DNA of 64,000 nucleotides, from positions 4,898,001-4,962,000 of the forward strand of contig NZ_AP022563.1 of assembly GCF_010726645.1 (NCBI RefSeq), read 5' to 3'. This DNA is from Mycolicibacterium duvalii (GTDB lineage Bacteria > Actinomycetota > Actinomycetes > Mycobacteriales > Mycobacteriaceae). Both the position numbers and the translations under genes were made by a program. Below, in pieces: positions 8,092-16,577 of this stretch (the stretch's first letter is position 1; every line of letters starts with the position of its first letter). The notes beneath the pieces were generated by a model. That model was given only the letters and a program-made list of their open reading frames with translations. It searched no databases and was not told the origin of the DNA.

Positions 8092-9101
8092 CGGGGAATC
8101 CCCTGCTGGTCATCGCAGTGACCACGCTGCTGATCGTGTTCAGCGCGTTCTTCGTCATCGTCGAGTTCGCCCTGCTCGGCGCGCGCCGGCATCGCCTGGA
8201 AGCCGAAGCGGTGACCAACCGGTCAGCCCGCGCCGCTCTGCGCGGCATCAACGAGCTCACGATCATGCTCGCCGGCGCGCAGCTGGGTATCACCGCATGC
8301 ACCTTCGCGCTGGGCGCCGTCACCAAACCCGCGGTCGACGCCTGGCTGGGGCCGGTCTTTTCGTCGTGGGGCGTCCCCGCGCAGATCGCCGACGGCACCG
8401 CCTTCGCGTTGTCGCTGCTGTTCGTGACGTTCCTGCACCTGGTGGTCGGGGAGATGGCTCCCAAGTCGTGGGCCATCGCGCATCCCGAGGTGTCGGCCAA
8501 ACTGATCGGCCTGCCGTCGCGCGGCTTCATCTGGTTGGTGCGCCCGCTGCTGGTGTGGGTCAACGAGGTCGCCAACCGCCTGGTGGCGGCCAGCGGTGTG
8601 ACGCCGGTGGACCGGGCCGCGGTCGGCGGGCAGGACGTCGACACCATCCGACACCTCGTCGAACACTCGGCCACCGCCGGCACCCTGGACTCCTCGTTCC
8701 GGACACAGCTCTCCGACGTGCTGGAGCTCGAGAAGCTCACGGTGGGTGACCTGCTCACCCCCGGTGAGATACCGAGCGCCGTAGCGACCACGGCGACCGT
8801 CGCCGATGTGCAGAACGAAGCCGCGCGGTCACGTCACATGCGCATCCTGGTCGGCGGGTTCGACGGAGACGTTCCGGCGGTGGTGCATGTGCGCGACACT
8901 CTGCTCGAACCCCTCGACCGGCCGGTCCGCGACATCGCCCGGCCGGCTTTCCGCCTCGACGCCGCCACCCCGATCTATGAGGCGCTCGGGAAGATGCGCA
9001 CCGTGAGCGAGCAGTTGGCCGCACTGGTGCAGGACGGCCGGTTCATCGGCGTCATCACCGCCACCGATGTGATGAAACGCATCCTGCCGAACCAACAGTA
9101 G
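8088..9101 (+). CDS. CNNM/CorC-family (DUF21-CBS) membrane protein
   Basis: A 337-residue paralogue of the preceding gene. The DUF21 transmembrane domain has an N-terminal segment VIAVTTLLIVFSAFFVIVEF, LAGAQLGITACTFALG and HLVVGEMAPKSWAIAHPE. A CBS region follows, with a final half reading QLAALVQDGRFIGVITATDV. Unlike the upstream gene it lacks the C-terminal CorC/HlyC domain. The GTG start overlaps the previous stop (GTGA), so translation is probably coupled. In mycobacteria such pairs are adjacent in several genomes. Likely inner-membrane divalent-cation transport or homeostasis; substrate not readable from sequence. Confidence 0.88.
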   Translation: MTGNPLLVIAVTTLLIVFSAFFVIVEFALLGARRHRLEAEAVTNRSARAALRGINELTIMLAGAQLGITACTFALGAVTKPAVDAWLGPVFSSWGVPAQIADGTAFALSLLFVTFLHLVVGEMAPKSWAIAHPEVSAKLIGLPSRGFIWLVRPLLVWVNEVANRLVAASGVTPVDRAAVGGQDVDTIRHLVEHSATAGTLDSSFRTQLSDVLELEKLTVGDLLTPGEIPSAVATTATVADVQNEAARSRHMRILVGGFDGDVPAVVHVRDTLLEPLDRPVRDIARPAFRLDAATPIYEALGKMRTVSEQLAALVQDGRFIGVITATDVMKRILPNQQ

Positions 9102-9107
9102 GTCGAC

Positions 9108-9812
9108 GTGTCGTCCCCGACTGCACGAGAATTCGTCGCCTACGGGCCGTCGTACTGGGCGGCGATCGCGGTGTTCGCCGCCGGCGCGGTGTTGCTGGTC
9201 TGGCTGGGCCGCCGGCAGACCGATGCGGCCGCGCGGCGGTTGGGCCGCGCCCTTGGCGTCGTCACCGTGCTGATCTATCTGGGGGCGGCGGTGAACGCGC
9301 TGAATCCGCCCGGGCTGGCCTGGTCTGTCCCGCTGCACCTGACCGACCTGGCGACGGTGACCGCGGCCTACGCGATGTGGTCGCAGCGGCAGTGGGCGTT
9401 CGCGCTCACCTATTACTGGGGGCTGGTGCTCAGCGCGCAGGCGCTGATCTCTCCGGTGCTGACCGGTCCGGATTTCCCGCACTACCAGTTCCTCGGCTTC
9501 TGGGCGATCCACCTGTTGGTGGTGTGGGGGGCGATCTATCTGACCTGGGGGCGCGGGATGCGGCCGTCATGGCGGGACTACCGGATCACCCTGACGGTGA
9601 CCGCGGTATGGGCCGGCGTCACCGTTGCGTTCAACAGCATCGCTGGCACCAACTACGGCTTCCTCAACCGCAAGCCGGACACCGCGTCACTGCTGGACCT
9701 GATGGGCCCGTGGCCGGTGTATCCGCTGGTCGGCTTCGCGCTGGTGGCCACGGTGTGGGCGGCGATGACCTGGCCATGGTCGCTGGTGCGGCACGCGGGG
9801 GCCCGGCGATGA
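9108..9812 (+). CDS. TIGR02206/YwaF-family integral membrane protein
   Basis: A 234-residue polytopic protein with six to seven hydrophobic segments: WAAIAVFAAGAVLLVWLG, ALGVVTVLIYLGAAVNAL, FWAIHLLVVWGAIYLTWG and VYPLVGFALVATVWAAMTWP. Motifs VPLHLTDLATVTAAYAM, LTYYWGLVLSAQALISP and NSIAGTNYGFLNRKPDTASL are typical of the YwaF/TIGR02206 family, whose function is unknown. The GTG start lies seven bases after the CNNM gene, so it may be the third gene of that operon. Confidence 0.85.
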   Translation: MSSPTAREFVAYGPSYWAAIAVFAAGAVLLVWLGRRQTDAAARRLGRALGVVTVLIYLGAAVNALNPPGLAWSVPLHLTDLATVTAAYAMWSQRQWAFALTYYWGLVLSAQALISPVLTGPDFPHYQFLGFWAIHLLVVWGAIYLTWGRGMRPSWRDYRITLTVTAVWAGVTVAFNSIAGTNYGFLNRKPDTASLLDLMGPWPVYPLVGFALVATVWAAMTWPWSLVRHAGARR

Positions 9813-9854
9813 CTTCGTCGGGGTTGACCGGTCTGTCACAGCGTGGACGTAAGA

Positions 9855-10913
9855 ATGGAGACCGTGTCCCGTTTCGCCGATCTGCCGGTCCGCCCGCCGC
9901 TGGAGCCGATGCTGGCCAAAGCCCAGACCGCGGTGCCCGACCACCCAGGCGTCTGGTCCTACGAGCCGAAGTGGGACGGCTTCCGCGCGCTGGTGTTCCG
10001 GGACGGCGACGACGTGCTGCTGCTTTCGCGCAGCGGGAAGGATCTGGGCCGGTACTTCCCGGAGGTCCTCGACGCGGTGCGCGAAGAACTTGCGCCCCGG
10101 TGCGTGCTCGACGGTGAGATCGTCGTCCCCCGCGAGGTCGCCGGCCGGACCCGGCTGGACTGGGAATCGCTGAGCCAGCGCATCCACCCCGCGAACAGCC
10201 GCGTCACGCTGCTCGCCGAGCAGACCCCGGCCCACTTCGTCGGGTTCGACGCGCTGGCCGTCGGCGACTCGTCGCTGATGACCCAACCGTTCCGGACGCG
10301 CCGGGCGGCACTGGTCGACGCCGTCGACGGCAAGCAGTGGTGCCACGTCACGCGCACCACCGAGGATCCCGAACTGGGGGTGCGCTGGCTCGAGGAGTTC
10401 GAGGGCGCCGGCTTGGACGGGGTGATCGCCAAACGCCTCGACGGGCCCTACCTGGCGGGTAAGCGCGAGATGGTGAAGATCAAACACCACCGCGACGCCG
10501 ACTGTGTCGCAATGGGTTACCGCATCCACAAGAGCGGAGAGGGAATCGGGTCGATCCTGCTGGGCCTCTACCGCGACGACGGTGAGCTGCAGATGGTCGG
10601 CGGAGCCGCGTCGTTCACCGCGAAGGCACGGCTGAAGTTGCTGGCCGACCTCGAGCCGCTGCGCATCGGCGACGATCTGCGGGACGGCGAGCCCAGCCGG
10701 TGGAACTCCGCGGCCGACAAGCGCTGGATCCCGGTGCGGCCCGAGCGGGTGTGCGAGGTCGCCTACGACCAGATGGAGGGCGCGCGGTTCCGGCACGCGG
10801 TGAAGTTCCTTCGCTGGCGTCCCGACCGCGACCCGGCCGGCTGCACCTTCGACCAACTCGATGTTCCGCTGACCTACGACCTCTTCGACGTGTTGGAGAC
10901 AGCCAATGGCTAG
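9855..10913 (+). CDS. ligC: ATP-dependent DNA ligase LigC
   Basis: A 352-residue ATP-dependent ligase. The adenylation motif YEPKWDGFRAL (active Lys in EPKWDGF) lies near residue 40, DGEIVVP is motif III, FVGFDALAVGD is motif IIIa, and LDGVIAKRLDGPY and EMVKIKHHRDADC are motifs IV and V. A C-terminal OB fold ends in RHAVKFLRWRPDRDP (motif VI). It lacks nuclease and polymerase domains, so it is the LigC type, not LigD. Start is uncertain: ATG 9855 is used, GTG 9864 and GTG 9843 are also in frame. Its 3' end overlaps the Prim-Pol gene by eight bases. In mycobacteria LigC is a backup or base-excision-type ligase. Confidence 0.92.
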   Translation: METVSRFADLPVRPPLEPMLAKAQTAVPDHPGVWSYEPKWDGFRALVFRDGDDVLLLSRSGKDLGRYFPEVLDAVREELAPRCVLDGEIVVPREVAGRTRLDWESLSQRIHPANSRVTLLAEQTPAHFVGFDALAVGDSSLMTQPFRTRRAALVDAVDGKQWCHVTRTTEDPELGVRWLEEFEGAGLDGVIAKRLDGPYLAGKREMVKIKHHRDADCVAMGYRIHKSGEGIGSILLGLYRDDGELQMVGGAASFTAKARLKLLADLEPLRIGDDLRDGEPSRWNSAADKRWIPVRPERVCEVAYDQMEGARFRHAVKFLRWRPDRDPAGCTFDQLDVPLTYDLFDVLETANG

Positions 10914-11955
10914 TACCGCCAACGAGATCGACGTCGACGGAGTGAAAGTCCGTCTGACCAATCCGGACAAGCCGTATTTCCCGGAGCTCGGCAAGCGGGG
11001 CACCAAGGGCGCATTGGTGGACTACTACCTCGCGGTCGCCGACCGCATGGTGACGCTGCTGCGTGACCGCCCGGTGCATCTGCAACGCTTCCCCGACGGC
11101 ATCGACGGCGAGGAGATCTACCAGAAGCGGCTGCCGCAGAAGCGGCCCGACTACCTGCAGTCGTGCACCGTGACATTCCCGTCCGGCCGCACCGCCGACG
11201 CACTGAAGATCACCCATCCCGCGGCCATCGCGTGGGCCGCGCAGATGGGCTCGGTCACGTTGCATCCCTGGCAGGTGCGGTGCCCCGACACCGAGCACCC
11301 CGACGAGTTGCGCATCGACCTCGACCCGCAACCGGGTACCGGCTTCACGGAGGCGCGCACCGTCGCGGTGGATGTGCTGAAACCGTTGCTCGACGAGCTG
11401 GGTCTGGTCGGCTACCCGAAGACCTCCGGCGGCCGCGGCGTGCACGTGTTCCTGCGCATCGCCGCGGACTGGGACTTCATCGCGGTGCGCCGGGCCGGTA
11501 TCGCCCTGGCCCGCGAAGTCGAGCGGCGCGCCCCGGACGCGGTGACGACGTCCTGGTGGAAGGAAGAACGGGGTGCACGGCTGTTCATCGACTACAACCA
11601 GAACGCCCGCGACCGCACGTTCGCCTCGCCCTACTCAGCCCGAAAGACCCCGATCGCGACGGTGTCGACGCCGCTGAGCTGGGACGAACTCCGCACCGCC
11701 GACCCCGACGACTACACGATCACCACGGTGCCCGACTTCGTCGCCGGTCGCCCCGACCCGTGGGCCGACATCGATGCCCACGCCCAGTCGATCGAGAAGC
11801 TGCTCGAGATGGTCACCGCCGACGAGGAACGCGGCCTCGGTGATCTGCCGTATCCGCCCAGCTACCCGAAGATGCCGGGGGAGCCGCCGCGCGTGCAGCC
11901 GAGCAAGAAGGTCGCCGCGAACTGGGACGAGGACGGTAACCGGCGGGCCGACTGA
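10906..11955 (+). CDS. LigD-type DNA polymerase/primase domain protein (Prim-PolC type)
   Basis: A 349-residue stand-alone archaeo-eukaryotic primase-like polymerase, related to the LigD POL domain. Catalytic metal ligands are visible in ELRIDLDPQPGTGF (DxD), the nucleotide-binding KTSGGRGVHVFLRI segment follows, and the C-terminal part has the third acidic residue region RLFIDYNQNARDRTFASPYS. The start ATG lies inside the last codons of ligC (eight-base overlap), indicating co-translation. The same pairing exists, from memory, at Rv3731/Rv3730c in M. tuberculosis. Likely fills short gaps with ribonucleotides or deoxynucleotides ahead of LigC sealing. No ku gene is in this window. Confidence 0.9.
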   Translation: MASTANEIDVDGVKVRLTNPDKPYFPELGKRGTKGALVDYYLAVADRMVTLLRDRPVHLQRFPDGIDGEEIYQKRLPQKRPDYLQSCTVTFPSGRTADALKITHPAAIAWAAQMGSVTLHPWQVRCPDTEHPDELRIDLDPQPGTGFTEARTVAVDVLKPLLDELGLVGYPKTSGGRGVHVFLRIAADWDFIAVRRAGIALAREVERRAPDAVTTSWWKEERGARLFIDYNQNARDRTFASPYSARKTPIATVSTPLSWDELRTADPDDYTITTVPDFVAGRPDPWADIDAHAQSIEKLLEMVTADEERGLGDLPYPPSYPKMPGEPPRVQPSKKVAANWDEDGNRRAD

Positions 11956-11978
11956 CCGGCGACGATACCCTGCTGTGC

Positions 11979-12431
11979 ATGCCGACCCCACAGAAGTGGA
12001 ACTTCATCCGCAAACTGCTGGCCGCGCTGGCGATCGTCGGCATGCTCGCCAGTGGTGTCGGTATCGCGTCGGTGATGATCTTCTCCCGGCCCGACCAGGA
12101 GCAGACGGCCGCGACGCGCACCCCGCCGGCCCCGCCGCCGCCGTCGGTGCCGACGGTCAAGGAGTTCCTCATCGGCGTGCAGGTCACCGCCACCGAGTGC
12201 GACCCGGCCGGGCTGTGTCGCTACACCTACACGATCGACCCGAAATACGTGGGACTGCATCCCTTTCCGGAGACCCCGTTCACGGTCGAGTACGAGGTGG
12301 TCGGCGGCAACCAGCCGCAACCGGGACAGTTCACCGTCGAGGGCCAGCAAGCGCAGATCCTCAAAGACGTCGTCGTCGAGGGCCCGCCCGGGGCGGTCCT
12401 GAAGGTCAATGTCCTGCGGGTGATCGGGTAG
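11979..12431 (+). CDS. Membrane-anchored hypothetical protein
   Basis: A 150-residue protein with a short basic N-terminus and one hydrophobic segment (LLAALAIVGMLASGVGIASV, roughly residues 12-32), then a proline-rich linker (TPPAPPPPSVP). An extracytoplasmic beta-rich domain of about 95 residues follows, with two cysteines in ATECDPAGLCRYTY that could form a disulfide. The hydrophobic segment may be an uncleaved anchor. No function recognised. It sits 23 bases after the polymerase gene and 10 bases before the thioesterase gene, so it could belong to one transcript. Confidence 0.7.
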   Translation: MPTPQKWNFIRKLLAALAIVGMLASGVGIASVMIFSRPDQEQTAATRTPPAPPPPSVPTVKEFLIGVQVTATECDPAGLCRYTYTIDPKYVGLHPFPETPFTVEYEVVGGNQPQPGQFTVEGQQAQILKDVVVEGPPGAVLKVNVLRVIG

Positions 12432-12441
12432 ACATTCGGCT

Positions 12442-13188
12442 ATGACGACACCGTCCGAGCGCAGTCGCTGGATCCGCAACTTCACCCCCGCGCCGAACGC
12501 CCGCACCAGGCTGGTGTGCTTCCCGCACGCCGGCGGCTCGGCCAGCTACTACTTCCCGCTGTCGCGGGCGCTGAGCCCCGAGGTCGACGTCTACGCCGTG
12601 CAGTACCCGGGCCGGCAGGACCGGCACAGCGAGCCCTTCATCGAGACCATCGACGAACTCGCCGACCGGGTCTACGAGGTGCTCGGCGATCTGACCGACG
12701 CGCCGGTCGCGTTCTTCGGCCACAGCATGGGCGCGGTGCTGGCCTTCGAGGTGACCCGCCGGCTGGAACAGGCCGGCCGGGGACCGTCGGTGGTGTTCGT
12801 GTCCGGATCCCGGGCGCCGCACCGCTACGAAGACGACGGCAGCGCCCGCACCGACGCCGGCCTGATCGACGTGATGCGTGACCTCGGCGGCACCGATCCG
12901 CGGGTGTTGGGTGACCAGGACCTGCTGGAGACCTTCCTGCCGCCGTTCCGCAACGACTTCCGCGCACTGGCCGCCTACAACGCCCCCGGGACCGGCGTGC
13001 GCGCGCCGCTGGTGGTGATGACCGCGACCGACGATCCGAAGACCAGCGAGGAGGATGCGCGCGCCTGGGACGCCCACACGTCCGGGCCGGTCGAGGTGCA
13101 CACCTTCACCGGCGGACACTTTTACCTGGAGAAGCAGGCGCCGAGGGTGATCGAGGTGATTGCGCGGACGCTGCGCACCGTCGGCTGA
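12442..13188 (+). CDS. Type II thioesterase (TesA-like alpha/beta hydrolase)
   Basis: A 248-residue alpha/beta hydrolase. The N-terminal LVCFPHAGGSASYYFPLS oxyanion region, nucleophile elbow GHSMG (Ser about residue 95), acid in TATDDPKTS and catalytic His in GGHFYLEKQ are those of TEII/GrsT-type thioesterases. These editing enzymes hydrolyse misloaded acyl groups from carrier domains of polyketide or nonribosomal peptide synthases. No PKS or NRPS is in the window, so it probably serves a distant locus, for example complex-lipid synthesis as TesA does in M. tuberculosis. Convergent with the next gene, seven bases apart. Confidence 0.9.
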   Translation: MTTPSERSRWIRNFTPAPNARTRLVCFPHAGGSASYYFPLSRALSPEVDVYAVQYPGRQDRHSEPFIETIDELADRVYEVLGDLTDAPVAFFGHSMGAVLAFEVTRRLEQAGRGPSVVFVSGSRAPHRYEDDGSARTDAGLIDVMRDLGGTDPRVLGDQDLLETFLPPFRNDFRALAAYNAPGTGVRAPLVVMTATDDPKTSEEDARAWDAHTSGPVEVHTFTGGHFYLEKQAPRVIEVIARTLRTVG

Positions 13189-13195
13189 GGCGGCG

Positions 13196-14266
13196 CTACT
13201 TGGCGGGCACCACTCCACGCGGCTGGGGCAGCGGCAGGTCGTTGTAGGTGGCGATCCCGGGCGCCGCGGCGACGACCGCCGGGATCGCGTGGATCGGCGG
13301 CATCGCGGTCATGATGTGGCCCAGCACGAAGAAGTCCTCGAGCGTTTTCGCGTTCTCGATCATGTCCTGCGGAGGCAGGAATCCGACCGACATGTTGACC
13401 GTCGGCCGGCCGTCGATGGTGATCTTCCAGCCGTCGCCGTCGAGTTGCCAGTCCGGGTCCAGGGTCTGGCCCTTCTTCCACCGGACGTTGATGTCGATGA
13501 CGGTCCTGCCCTGATAGATGCCCTGCCAGCTGGCATACACCCCGGCGACGTGACCGGCGGGGATCGTCCAGGACGCCATCGGGAGGTCCTCGGTGGTCTG
13601 GGCGTACTCGGGCACGCACCTGATCTCGTCGAGTTCGATGCCGAGCGCGTCGGCGACCAGCGCGACGGCCTCGGCGAACACCGCGGTCCCCTTCGAGGCC
13701 ATCGGTCCCAGGTTCGGATCGTCGATGGCCGTGCCGAAGCCGACCGGCCGCTCGGTGTCCGGAGAATCGTAGAGAGTGGTGTCCGCCGATTCGGCGATGG
13801 TGATCTTGTCGATGCGGTCACATGCCGTGCCGGCGACGATGGCCAGCAGTTCGGCGAAGCCCGGGCTGACGCCGGACCCGAACAGGGTCGATCCGCCGCG
13901 CTGGCACGCATCGGCCAGCCGGTTCCGTCCGTCGCCCAGGTTGCCGCCGGTGATGAACGACGCCGACGCGACGACGTTGACGCCGGATTCGAGGATCCGG
14001 ACCAACTCGTCGACGTCGATCCACATGGGGTTGTAGACGACGGCGTCGGGCTTGAGCGCCAGCAGCGCGTCGACATCGCTGGTGGCGGTCACGCCGAGCG
14101 GTTCGATGCCGGCCAACTCGCCGACGTCCCGGCCGGCCTTGTCCTCCGACCAGGCGAAGCAGCCGACCAGTTCGAGGTTCGGATGAGCCGCTATCGCGGC
14201 GACGGAACTCTTTCCGACGTTTCCCGTCGTCCACTGGACGACCCGATACGAAGCATTGTTGGGCAC
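13196..14266 (-). CDS. Dihydrodipicolinate reductase-like NAD(P)-binding dehydrogenase
   Basis: A 356-residue protein. Its N-terminal Rossmann segment (YRVVQWTTGNVGKSSVAAIA) and DAVVYNPMWIDVDELVRILE resemble the DapB N-terminal domain and 2,4-diaminopentanoate dehydrogenase-type proteins found in multiple copies in mycobacteria. GVNVVASASFITGG and SGVSPGFAELLAIVAG fit the family. It starts with GTG at 14266. It is probably an oxidoreductase of lipid or amino-acid-like substrates rather than the lysine-pathway DapB, which is shorter (about 245). Substrate unknown. It follows the PepA-type protease on the same strand with a 48-base gap. Confidence 0.78.
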   Translation of the reverse strand: MPNNASYRVVQWTTGNVGKSSVAAIAAHPNLELVGCFAWSEDKAGRDVGELAGIEPLGVTATSDVDALLALKPDAVVYNPMWIDVDELVRILESGVNVVASASFITGGNLGDGRNRLADACQRGGSTLFGSGVSPGFAELLAIVAGTACDRIDKITIAESADTTLYDSPDTERPVGFGTAIDDPNLGPMASKGTAVFAEAVALVADALGIELDEIRCVPEYAQTTEDLPMASWTIPAGHVAGVYASWQGIYQGRTVIDINVRWKKGQTLDPDWQLDGDGWKITIDGRPTVNMSVGFLPPQDMIENAKTLEDFFVLGHIMTAMPPIHAIPAVVAAAPGIATYNDLPLPQPRGVVPAK

Positions 14267-14314
14267 TCGCTCAGCATAAGGATGTACTTTGATGCGCTCA
14301 GCGAATTGACCAAA

Positions 14315-15334
14315 TCACGGACCGGCCGTGACCACCGCTTTGCCGGTGCGGGTCTGCCCGGCGGCGTCGATCCACGTCAGGTCGACGACGTCGCCGGGAT
14401 AGCGGCGGTCCAGCACGGTGGTCAGCGTGGTTGCCGAGTCCAGCGGCACACCGTCGACGACCACCAGCAGATCGCCGTCGACCAGACCGGCCCGTTCGGC
14501 GGGTCCGCCGCGCAGCACCTCCTGGATCACCACTCCCGGGGCGTCGCGCGGTGCGGTGCGCACACCGACCCCGAGCAGGGTCGGCGGGCCGATGTGCACG
14601 TTGTCGGACGGGATGCCGGCGCGGATCTGGTCGGCGATCCGAATCGCATCGTTGATCGGGATCGCGAAACCCTTGCCGCCCGGCCCCATGCGGAAGTTCA
14701 CCGACGCTGCCGTGGTGATCCCGACGACCTGACCGTTGCTGTTGACCAGCGGCCCACCGGAGTCCCCGGCGCGTACCGGGGCGGCGAACTCGATCAGCCC
14801 GGTCAGCTCGTCGGACGTGCCGGTCAGGGTGTCCTCGGCGTTGACCGTGCGGCCGAACGCGGACACCGTGCCCACCTCGCGCGTGAGCGGGCCGAACGTG
14901 CCGTCGGCGTTGCCCAGCGACACCACCGGTTCACCGGGCACCAGCGCGTTCGCATCGCCCAGTGCGGCGGTGGGGAGGCCGGACGCGCCGATCAGCTGAA
15001 TCAGCGCGACGTCGCGTTTGCGGTCGTACCCGACGAGTTGGGCCGGGTAGGGGCGGCCGTTGACGGTCGCGGTCACCCGGTCGGCGCCCTGGACGACGTG
15101 GAAGTTGGTCATCGCCAGACCGTTGGGATCGATGACGAAGGCGGTCCCGAGCCCGAGCACCCCCTGGTAGTCCACCTCGGTGTCGATGCGCACCACGGCG
15201 GGCTCGACCTGCAGCGCCGCGGCGACCGGATCGCCCGGGGCGGCGGCCGCGGGGGCCAGCGGCGCGACCAGAGCGACGATCGCAGCCAGCGCGATCAGCA
15301 GGAGTCTCGGCGAGCGATTTAGGCTCATAGTCAT
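14315..15334 (-). CDS. Secreted S1C trypsin-like serine protease with PDZ domain (PepA-type)
   Basis: A 339-residue exported protease. The signal peptide is LLLIALAAIVALVAPLAPAA, with cleavage likely after AAA. Catalytic residues are His in AMTNFHVVQGAD, Asp in RKRDVALIQL and Ser in RAGDSGGPLV. A PDZ domain occupies the last 95 or so residues (VLRGGPAERAGLVDGDLLVV). Length and layout match mycobacterial PepA (Rv0125 type). The ATG at 15334 was preferred to a TTG at 15337. It acts outside the membrane, probably in envelope protein quality control. Confidence 0.9.
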   Translation of the reverse strand: MTMSLNRSPRLLLIALAAIVALVAPLAPAAAAPGDPVAAALQVEPAVVRIDTEVDYQGVLGLGTAFVIDPNGLAMTNFHVVQGADRVTATVNGRPYPAQLVGYDRKRDVALIQLIGASGLPTAALGDANALVPGEPVVSLGNADGTFGPLTREVGTVSAFGRTVNAEDTLTGTSDELTGLIEFAAPVRAGDSGGPLVNSNGQVVGITTAASVNFRMGPGGKGFAIPINDAIRIADQIRAGIPSDNVHIGPPTLLGVGVRTAPRDAPGVVIQEVLRGGPAERAGLVDGDLLVVVDGVPLDSATTLTTVLDRRYPGDVVDLTWIDAAGQTRTGKAVVTAGP

Positions 15335-15380
15335 CAATAGTGGCTGTGACGTCGAAATCTGTCGACGCGCCCTGGTCCGG

Positions 15381-16187
15381 TCAGTCCTCGACAGCCACGC
15401 CGCCGCGGCTGCGCCGACGGCGTCTCAGCAGCGTGTTCTTGCCGGTGGGGCGCTGGTTCTGCAGCTTTCCGGCAGCCGGCTCGGCCGGCTCGGTGGCATC
15501 CCCGTCGGACTCATCTTCGGCACGGGCGGAGTCGTCGGCGTCCGGTTCGGCCGTGTCTTCGGCGTCCGGTTCGTCGGTCTGGGTCTTCGGTTCGGCCTCG
15601 GTCTTCGGTTCGGCCTCGGCGTCCGCCACCGTCTCGGTTTCCGCTTCGGTCTCGGGTTCCGGTTCGGAATCGGCGGCGGTGTCGGCCTCGGCGTCGTCAG
15701 CGAGGGCCTTCTTGCGGCGCCGCGACGTCCGCTGCGTGACCTTCACCGGTTTCGGCGGTGGCGGCGGCAGCTCGGCGACGAACGCGAGATAGAACGCCAG
15801 CATGCCCAGCAGGGCGATCGCCGCAGCAGCACCGTAGATGCCGAACAGCCACTGCCCCGCCTGGTCCACCGACAGCCAGATCTCGCTGATCGCGGTGCCC
15901 AGGATCAGCAGGCCGGCCAGCACGTGCAGCGCGATCGAGGTGGTGCGCAGGTTCAGCGCCAGTGTGGGGGTGCCCAGCTCCGGGCGGCGGGTGCGCAGCA
16001 GCGTCAGCAGCACCGGCAACGCGGCCAGCCCGATCAGCGCGGCGGTCACGATGCGCAGCGCCGTGCCCAGGGTGTGGGAGGTCTCGCCGAGCAGTTCGAA
16101 CGTGCGCGGGAGGACGAAGAAGAAGTACAGGACACCGGCGGCGAGGGAGAACGACGCGTGCCAAAGCACCGCAGCGGTGCGGCCCAT
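15381..16187 (-). CDS. Four-helix membrane protein with acidic repetitive tail and basic C-terminus
   Basis: A 268-residue protein. Residues 1-145 form about four hydrophobic helices (AVLWHASFSLAAGVLYFFFV; TAALIGLAALPVLLTL; ALHVLAGLLILGTAI; AAAAIALLGMLAFYLAFVAE). A proline run and basic patch follow (PPPPPKPVKVTQRTSRRRKK), then about 85 residues of Glu/Asp/Ala/Thr-rich low-complexity sequence containing an exact 18-bp tandem repeat, then a basic end (LLRRRRRSRGG). I chose the ATG at 16187 because GAGGAGG lies eight bases upstream. Function unknown; the charge-segregated tail suggests a disordered cytoplasmic region. Confidence 0.75.
   Translation of the reverse strand: MGRTAAVLWHASFSLAAGVLYFFFVLPRTFELLGETSHTLGTALRIVTAALIGLAALPVLLTLLRTRRPELGTPTLALNLRTTSIALHVLAGLLILGTAISEIWLSVDQAGQWLFGIYGAAAAIALLGMLAFYLAFVAELPPPPPKPVKVTQRTSRRRKKALADDAEADTAADSEPEPETEAETETVADAEAEPKTEAEPKTQTDEPDAEDTAEPDADDSARAEDESDGDATEPAEPAAGKLQNQRPTGKNTLLRRRRRSRGGVAVED
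15583..15618. repeat. Exact 18-bp tandem repeat, two copies
   Basis: GTCTTCGGTTCGGCCTCG occurs at 15583-15600 and again immediately at 15601-15618. It lies inside the acidic tail of the membrane protein and encodes a repeated AEPKTE-like unit on the minus strand. In-frame, so copy-number change would alter tail length without breaking the protein. Confidence 0.9.
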
Positions 16188-16255
16188 ATGCCTCCTCGAT
16201 CGTGTGACCCGGAGCGCGACCGCGTGTCGCAGCCGGTCGCGCCCCGGGCTGAGTG

Positions 16256-16341
16256 CGGAGGATGCGGGATTTGAACCCGCGAGGGCTGTTAACCCAACCC
16301 GCGTTCCAGGCGAGCGCCATAGGCCACTAGGCGAATCCTCC
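16256..16341 (-). tRNA. serT: tRNA-Ser(GGA)
   Basis: The minus strand folds as an 86-base class II tRNA. The acceptor stem pairs GGAGGAT with ATCCTCC and the discriminator base is G. The D arm has GCC/GGC. The anticodon stem CTCGC/GCGGG holds the loop CTGGAAC with anticodon GGA at about bases 35-37. A long variable arm typical of serine tRNAs is present and the T arm contains GGTTCAAATCC. It reads UCC and UCU codons. No 3' CCA is encoded. It lies between the membrane protein gene and the SRP RNA. The symbol is a guess. Confidence 0.93.
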
Positions 16342-16445
16342 GTCGGCCATGGTAACCGACCCACCCGGGCTGCCCATAAATCCACCACCACGCGTGTGGG
16401 GCGGCTCCTGGGCGCAGGCGCGACGCGGACGGTATTAGACTCGCC

Positions 16446-16535
16446 GTGGACCCCGCGCGGCGTCCATCCTGTGAACTCCCCCAGGGCCGGAAGGCAGCAA
16501 GGGTCAACGGGCTCTGGCGGGTGCGCGGGGTCCCC
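16446..16535 (+). ncRNA. ffs: Small SRP RNA (4.5S type)
   Basis: GGACCCCGCGC at about 16448-16458 pairs with GCGCGGGGTCC at 16523-16533 to close a single hairpin. The apical part contains the SRP54/Ffh-binding signature GGGCCGGAAGGCAGCA with AAGGG opposite. The length of about 90 bases fits the small bacterial SRP RNA of mycobacteria. It forms the signal recognition particle with Ffh for co-translational membrane targeting. It is followed by CCCCTTGTTTTC, a modest T-rich end. Exact ends are estimated from the stem. Confidence 0.9.
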
Positions 16536-16577
16536 TTGTTTTCAAAAAAGTCCACGCACGACGGTGAAAGGCGAGCG

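Noticed and set aside
13160..15322. A 720-codon open frame on the plus strand across the DapB-like and protease genes
   Set aside because: It is antisense to two genes with clear catalytic motifs. Its translation is Arg/Asp/His/Val-rich without domains, typical of GC-rich shadow frames.
16188..16577. tRNA-Ser as an integration site for a mobile element
   Set aside because: No integrase, no duplicated tRNA 3' end and no composition change were seen on either side; the region continues with ffs and housekeeping genes.
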